A stretch of DNA of 8,700 nucleotides from assembly GCA_011682565.1 (NCBI GenBank), contig JAACEJ010000109.1, positions 1-8,700 on the forward strand, given 5' to 3'. Position numbers and translations under genes: made by a program. The notes below the pieces were generated by a model. The model worked only from the letters and a program-made list of their open reading frames with translations, did no database searches and was not told the origin of the DNA. Positions 5,284 through 8,700 of this stretch are shown here, piece after piece. The stretch's first letter is position 1; every line of letters starts with the position of its first letter. Source of the stretch: Actinomycetota bacterium (GTDB taxonomy: Bacteria; Zhuqueibacterota; Zhuqueibacteria; Residuimicrobiales; Krinioviventaceae).

Positions 5284-6537
5284 ATGAAAAAGAATTCACC
5301 CTCACAACGCATCCCCTGGATTTATATTCCGACACTTTATTTTGCCGAAGGTCTGCCTTATATCATTGTAAATTCCGTCTCTGTGATCATGTATAAAAAA
5401 ATGGGCATTTCGAATCAATTGATCGGTCTGACCAGTATTTTGTATCTGCCCTGGGTGATCAAGATGTTCTGGGGGCCTGCCGTTGATATTTACTCCACCA
5501 AGCGAAACTGGATCATCCTAATGCAACTGGGTATGGGAATCACCTTTATCGCTCTTTCCATGGCCATCCAATTTCAAAGCTTTTTTCTGTTTACTCTTGG
5601 CGGATTTATCATCGTTGCTTTTATGAGCGCCACGCACGATATTGCTGCGGACGGTTTCTATATGCTCGCTCTCGATCAAAATCAGCAGGCTTTATTCGTT
5701 GGTGTCAGGGCAACGTTTTATCGTCTGGCTATTCTTTTCGGTTCCGGTCTGCTGGTTGTTATTGCGGGTAAAGTCGAAAAGAACACTCTCGATATTCCTC
5801 TCAGTTGGACGATCGTTCTCGCTATCGCAGCGGCCGTGTTTCTCGGCGCTTTTTTGTTTCATCGGTTTTACCTTCCTTTTCCGCCAAACGATTTTTCCCG
5901 AAAAGGAGAATCACAATGTGCTCCATTTCTGGAAATATTCCGCAGCTATTTTAGTCAAAATAAAATTGTGGCCATTGTTATTTTTATTCTGGTGTACAGA
6001 CTTGGTGAAGCGGTTCTTTCAAAAATGGCAGCCATCTTTTTGCTCGATCAGCCAAAAGCCGGTGGTCTGGGACTGGAAACGCAGACTGTTGGATACGTTT
6101 ACGGTACTGTAGGTGTTTTAAGCCTGACGGTGGGCGGCCTTTTGGGCGGCTGGCTTATTTCAAGATATGGTTTAAAACGCTGTATCTGGCCTATGGCATT
6201 ATTGCTCAAAGCGCCCGATCTCGTTTACATTTATATGGCTGTAGCCAGACCTGCCCTGGCACAAATTTATTTTTTGGTCGCTCTGGAGCAATTCGGCTAT
6301 GGTTTCGGATTTACCGCTTTTATGGTTTTTCTTATGGATATAGCTGATGAAAAATATAAAACATCACATTTTGCTATTTCAACCGGAATTATGGCGTTGG
6401 GTATGATGTTGCCCGGCATGGCCAGTGGCTTTTTGCAGAATGCATTGGGGTACATCAATTTTTTTATCCTTGTCATCTGCCTGACCGTCCCGGGTTTACT
6501 GGTTCTCTTTTTCATTCCTCTTGAAGAAAAAGGGTGA
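5284..6537 (+). CDS. AmpG/PAT-type major facilitator permease
   Basis: An inner-membrane transporter of 417 residues with about twelve hydrophobic segments and a cytoplasmic central loop (around 195-225), the usual MFS arrangement. The first membrane segment carries YFAEGLPY (19-26), followed by LPWVIKMFWGPAVD (55-68) and ATHDIAADGF (116-125). These correspond to the G-LP, LPW..K..W.P..D and Q-D-I-A.DA signatures of AmpG muropeptide permeases and the related acetyl-CoA (PAT/SLC33) and siderophore (RhtX/FptX) importers. AmpG imports GlcNAc-anhydroMurNAc fragments with proton cotransport. The NamZ-type gene two positions downstream favours a cell-wall sugar or muropeptide as substrate (inference). 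The ribosome site is poor (only AAGCGGA directly before the ATG), but an in-frame TAA at 5269 excludes an upstream start. First gene of a three-gene operon. A TATAAT at 5247-5252 may be its -10, without a clear -35. Confidence 0.85.
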   Translation: MKKNSPSQRIPWIYIPTLYFAEGLPYIIVNSVSVIMYKKMGISNQLIGLTSILYLPWVIKMFWGPAVDIYSTKRNWIILMQLGMGITFIALSMAIQFQSFFLFTLGGFIIVAFMSATHDIAADGFYMLALDQNQQALFVGVRATFYRLAILFGSGLLVVIAGKVEKNTLDIPLSWTIVLAIAAAVFLGAFLFHRFYLPFPPNDFSRKGESQCAPFLEIFRSYFSQNKIVAIVIFILVYRLGEAVLSKMAAIFLLDQPKAGGLGLETQTVGYVYGTVGVLSLTVGGLLGGWLISRYGLKRCIWPMALLLKAPDLVYIYMAVARPALAQIYFLVALEQFGYGFGFTAFMVFLMDIADEKYKTSHFAISTGIMALGMMLPGMASGFLQNALGYINFFILVICLTVPGLLVLFFIPLEEKG

Positions 6538-6551
6538 GGTTCATAAACGAA

Positions 6552-7457
6552 ATGATAAAAATCAGAAAATTAATAAAATCAGATATTCCCCCAATAACCC
6601 ATTTGTGGAATCAAAATGTCAGGCACGACTTAATGACCGAGGCCTTACTGTTTGAAAAAACATTTGCTGATCCGGATTTTAAAGCAGGTCTGACAATGAT
6701 TGCCGGTGAGGACAAACCGGTCGGTTTTATGCAGGGATTACATCGGGTAACAGCAACGGGAGAAAAAATTGGCTGGATAAAACTGTTTTTCGTTGTAAAA
6801 AAGTTCCGGCGTCAAAGAGTCGCCACTTTTCTTTTACAGCGCATTGAAGATTTGCTGTGGGGAGAGGGCGTTTCGGAAATTCGAACCATGGATTCAAATC
6901 CCAATTATTTCCAGCCGGGTATTGATCCATTTTATACCGAGGCCATAGCTTTTGTGGAAAGAAACGGTTATAAAAAGTTTGCCGACACGGCAAATCTCAT
7001 CGCTGATTTAAACCAGGATTTGAATACTGCTTTGGAAGTGGATGCGTTAGCCGGGGAAGGAATTGAGATTCGCCGGGCAGAAGAGAAAGATCGTCAGCAG
7101 CTAGCCGAATTCCTGGCGAGCAAATTTCCGTCGTGGGAAAAAGAGGTTCCCGCGGCATTCCGGAACAAGCCGGTGAGTTTACATCTTGCATTTTATCACA
7201 GGCGTTTGGGTGCTTTTTCAGCCTATGACGTGAACAATTTGAATACCGGCTGGTTCGGTCCTATCGGCACGGATAAAGTGTTTCGTGGAAAAGGTGTCGG
7301 TGGGATTTTGTTAAAACGATGTTTGCAGGATATTAAAAAACAGGGCCACAAACATGCTATTATACCATGGGTTGGTCCGATCCCGTTCTATATGCACTAT
7401 GTCAATGCGCGTATGCACCGCGTATTTTGGAGATATAAAAAGGAGCAGAAGAAATAA
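6552..7457 (+). CDS. Tandem GNAT-domain acetyltransferase
   Basis: A cytoplasmic protein of 301 residues with two GNAT folds, which use acetyl-CoA to acetylate amines or related groups. The first domain covers about residues 1-155. Its acetyl-CoA loop reads RRQRVA (86-91), where arginine replaces the usual glycine of R/Q-x-x-G-x-G/A, so it may not bind acetyl-CoA normally. The second starts near residue 170 and has a canonical RGKGVG loop (245-250), so it is probably the catalytic half. Double-GNAT proteins with one degenerate half are known (for example mycothiol synthase). The substrate is unknown, but the neighbours suggest an amino sugar, muropeptide or amino acid from cell-wall turnover. 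A GTG at 6534 overlapping the permease stop is also possible. I chose ATG 6552 because GTGAGG (6534-6539) can serve as its ribosome site and the GNAT fold begins directly there. Confidence 0.82.
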   Translation: MIKIRKLIKSDIPPITHLWNQNVRHDLMTEALLFEKTFADPDFKAGLTMIAGEDKPVGFMQGLHRVTATGEKIGWIKLFFVVKKFRRQRVATFLLQRIEDLLWGEGVSEIRTMDSNPNYFQPGIDPFYTEAIAFVERNGYKKFADTANLIADLNQDLNTALEVDALAGEGIEIRRAEEKDRQQLAEFLASKFPSWEKEVPAAFRNKPVSLHLAFYHRRLGAFSAYDVNNLNTGWFGPIGTDKVFRGKGVGGILLKRCLQDIKKQGHKHAIIPWVGPIPFYMHYVNARMHRVFWRYKKEQKK

Positions 7458-7458
7458 A

Positions 7459-8697
7459 ATGCTGCGCCGCGCAAAAGCTGTTTTATTCACTTTTCTGATG
7501 ATTTGGCCTCTTACGGCTATCCCACAGCAAATTCAAAGAGGAAAAATAAAACTGGGGATCAATGTTCTTCTCAGTGAAAATATGGATTTGCTCAAAGGCA
7601 AACGCATCGGCCTTGTAACAAATCCCACCGGCGTGTGCTCTAATTTAACATCCACGATCGATACGCTGAATATGCGTCCTGATGTAAACCTCGTGGCATT
7701 GTTCGGCCCGGAACATGGCGTTCGCGGAGACCGCTACGCCGGGCAAAAGATTTCCAGCTATACGGATGAAAAAACAGGGCTGCCCGTCTGGAGTTTGTAC
7801 GGTAAAACGAAAAAACCGACGCCTATAATGCTGCACGACATCGACCTGCTTATTTTTGATATGCAGGATATCGGTTCGCGCGCATATACTTATATTTATA
7901 CCATGGCGCGCACAATGGAGGCGGCCAAAGAAAACAATATTCCCATCCTTATCCTGGATCATCCCGATCCGCTGGATGGCGAATTGGTTGAGGGCCCAAT
8001 ACTGAAACCCGCTTTCAGGTCTTTTATCGGCCTTTACCCCATTCCCTCTGTTTACGGTATGACGATTGGTGAATTGGCTTTGTATTTTAATTCGGAATTT
8101 AAAATCGATGCGGATTTAACAGTCATTCCTATGCGCGGCTGGAAAAGGGCTATGACATTTGCACAAACCGGGTTAATCTGGATTCCCACGTCTCCGCACG
8201 TACCAAACGTGGAAACACCGTTTTATATCGCTGCCACGGGATGCATCGGCGAATTGCAGACGGTAAATGTCGGAGTAGGTTATACATTGCCTTTTCAGCT
8301 TGTTGGGACTCCATGGTTGGTCGCTGCCGATTTTGCCGCAGAATTGAATCGCCGGCATTTGCCCGGCGTATTTTTTCGTCCTGCTTTTTACCGACCTTAT
8401 TATTCCACTTTGGCGGGTCAAAATCTGCAAGGCGTGCAAATTCATATTATCGATTTCAAAACGTTCAAACCAATGCTCACACAAATTCATATCCTTGCTG
8501 CAATGAAGAAGCTTTATCCTTCACAGCAAATATTCGATCAGACTCGTCTGGCCATGTTCAACAAAGCCATGGGGACGGATTTTGTTTTGAAAGCAATCCA
8601 GGGCGGCATGACTGCCGGAGAAATTTATGCAACATTTGAAAATGATATTACAAATTTTATGAAAAAACGAAAAAAGTATTTGCTGTATAAAGAATAA
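7459..8697 (+). CDS. namZ: Exported NamZ/DUF1343-family protein, putative exo-beta-N-acetylmuramidase, variant loop
   Basis: The 412-residue protein begins with a Sec-type signal peptide (basic MLRRAK, hydrophobic core to about residue 20, probable cleavage near residues 20-24), so it acts in the periplasm or outside. The mature part is a full DUF1343 domain: GPEHGVRG (83-90), DMQDIGSRAYTYIY (134-147), LDHPDPL (166-172), VEGP (177-180) and YGMTIGELA (199-207). Characterised NamZ proteins remove terminal N-acetylmuramic acid from cell-wall disaccharides. Most members have an EGTN...EGRGT...PFE stretch. Here residues 264-280 read GELQTVNVGVGYTLPFQ, so the substrate pocket is probably changed. 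The ATG at 7459, one base after the GNAT stop, is chosen over an in-frame ATG at 7354 because it directly starts the signal peptide and has GGAG (7442-7445) upstream. The gene is complete; no terminator is visible before the window ends. Confidence 0.87.
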   Translation: MLRRAKAVLFTFLMIWPLTAIPQQIQRGKIKLGINVLLSENMDLLKGKRIGLVTNPTGVCSNLTSTIDTLNMRPDVNLVALFGPEHGVRGDRYAGQKISSYTDEKTGLPVWSLYGKTKKPTPIMLHDIDLLIFDMQDIGSRAYTYIYTMARTMEAAKENNIPILILDHPDPLDGELVEGPILKPAFRSFIGLYPIPSVYGMTIGELALYFNSEFKIDADLTVIPMRGWKRAMTFAQTGLIWIPTSPHVPNVETPFYIAATGCIGELQTVNVGVGYTLPFQLVGTPWLVAADFAAELNRRHLPGVFFRPAFYRPYYSTLAGQNLQGVQIHIIDFKTFKPMLTQIHILAAMKKLYPSQQIFDQTRLAMFNKAMGTDFVLKAIQGGMTAGEIYATFENDITNFMKKRKKYLLYKE

Positions 8698-8700
8698 AAT

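Noticed and set aside
5642..6112. A 156-codon + strand open frame in another phase.
   Set aside because: It is contained in the permease gene, whose membrane segments and motifs are continuous across it.
7354..7458. An upstream in-frame ATG that would extend the NamZ-type protein by 35 residues.
   Set aside because: It lies inside the GNAT coding sequence, has no ribosome site, and would bury the clear signal peptide that begins at 7459.

Overview
The window reads as chromosomal DNA of a Gram-negative-type bacterium with moderate GC content and standard bacterial signals (GGAGG-like ribosome sites, sigma70-like promoters, U-tract terminators). The likely lipid-anchored or periplasmic NamZ-type enzyme, the AmpG-type permease, the archaeal/fungal-type aspartate-semialdehyde dehydrogenase and the BFN-UVR protein together would fit the FCB side of the tree (Bacteroidota, Calditrichota, KSB1-like lineages). 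That placement is an inference from gene style, not a measured result.

Layout. 1-155: a window-edge leader with a strong intrinsic terminator just in front of asd. 156-2524: asd (aspartate-semialdehyde dehydrogenase) followed by a Gfo/Idh/MocA oxidoreductase of unknown substrate. 2608-3135: a doubtful 70-residue ORF and a cysteine-rich YgbA-family protein, probably starting at a TTG. 3139-3603 (minus strand): an unrecognised 154-residue protein with an acidic tail. It has its own promoter, and its terminator lies inside the 3' end of the convergent ygbA-like gene. 3604-4620: a one-kilobase AT-rich stretch without an intact gene. It holds GC-rich palindromes resembling REP elements, an inverted-repeat structure flanked by a 10-bp direct repeat, and a broken higB toxin gene without an antitoxin. 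4528-5245: a textbook promoter (TTGACA, 17 bp, TATAAT), a bifunctional-nuclease-domain protein with a C-terminal UVR motif, and a clean terminator. 5284-8697: a tight three-gene operon of an AmpG/PAT-type permease, a tandem GNAT acetyltransferase and an exported NamZ/DUF1343 protein.

How the genes fit together. The last three genes are spaced by 14 bp and 1 bp and look like one functional unit. The exported NamZ-type glycosidase could release an N-acetylmuramyl or related sugar from peptidoglycan fragments, the permease could import the product, and the GNAT protein could acetylate it or a relative. This is the best candidate for a little-described system here. The NamZ protein lacks the usual EGTN...EGRG loop of the family and carries a different GEL...GVGYT loop, so its substrate may differ. 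The asd gene and its oxidoreductase neighbour may be co-transcribed, but a promoter-like sequence lies between them. The 3.6-4.6 kb stretch looks like a decayed accessory spot, with a toxin relic and palindromic repeats.
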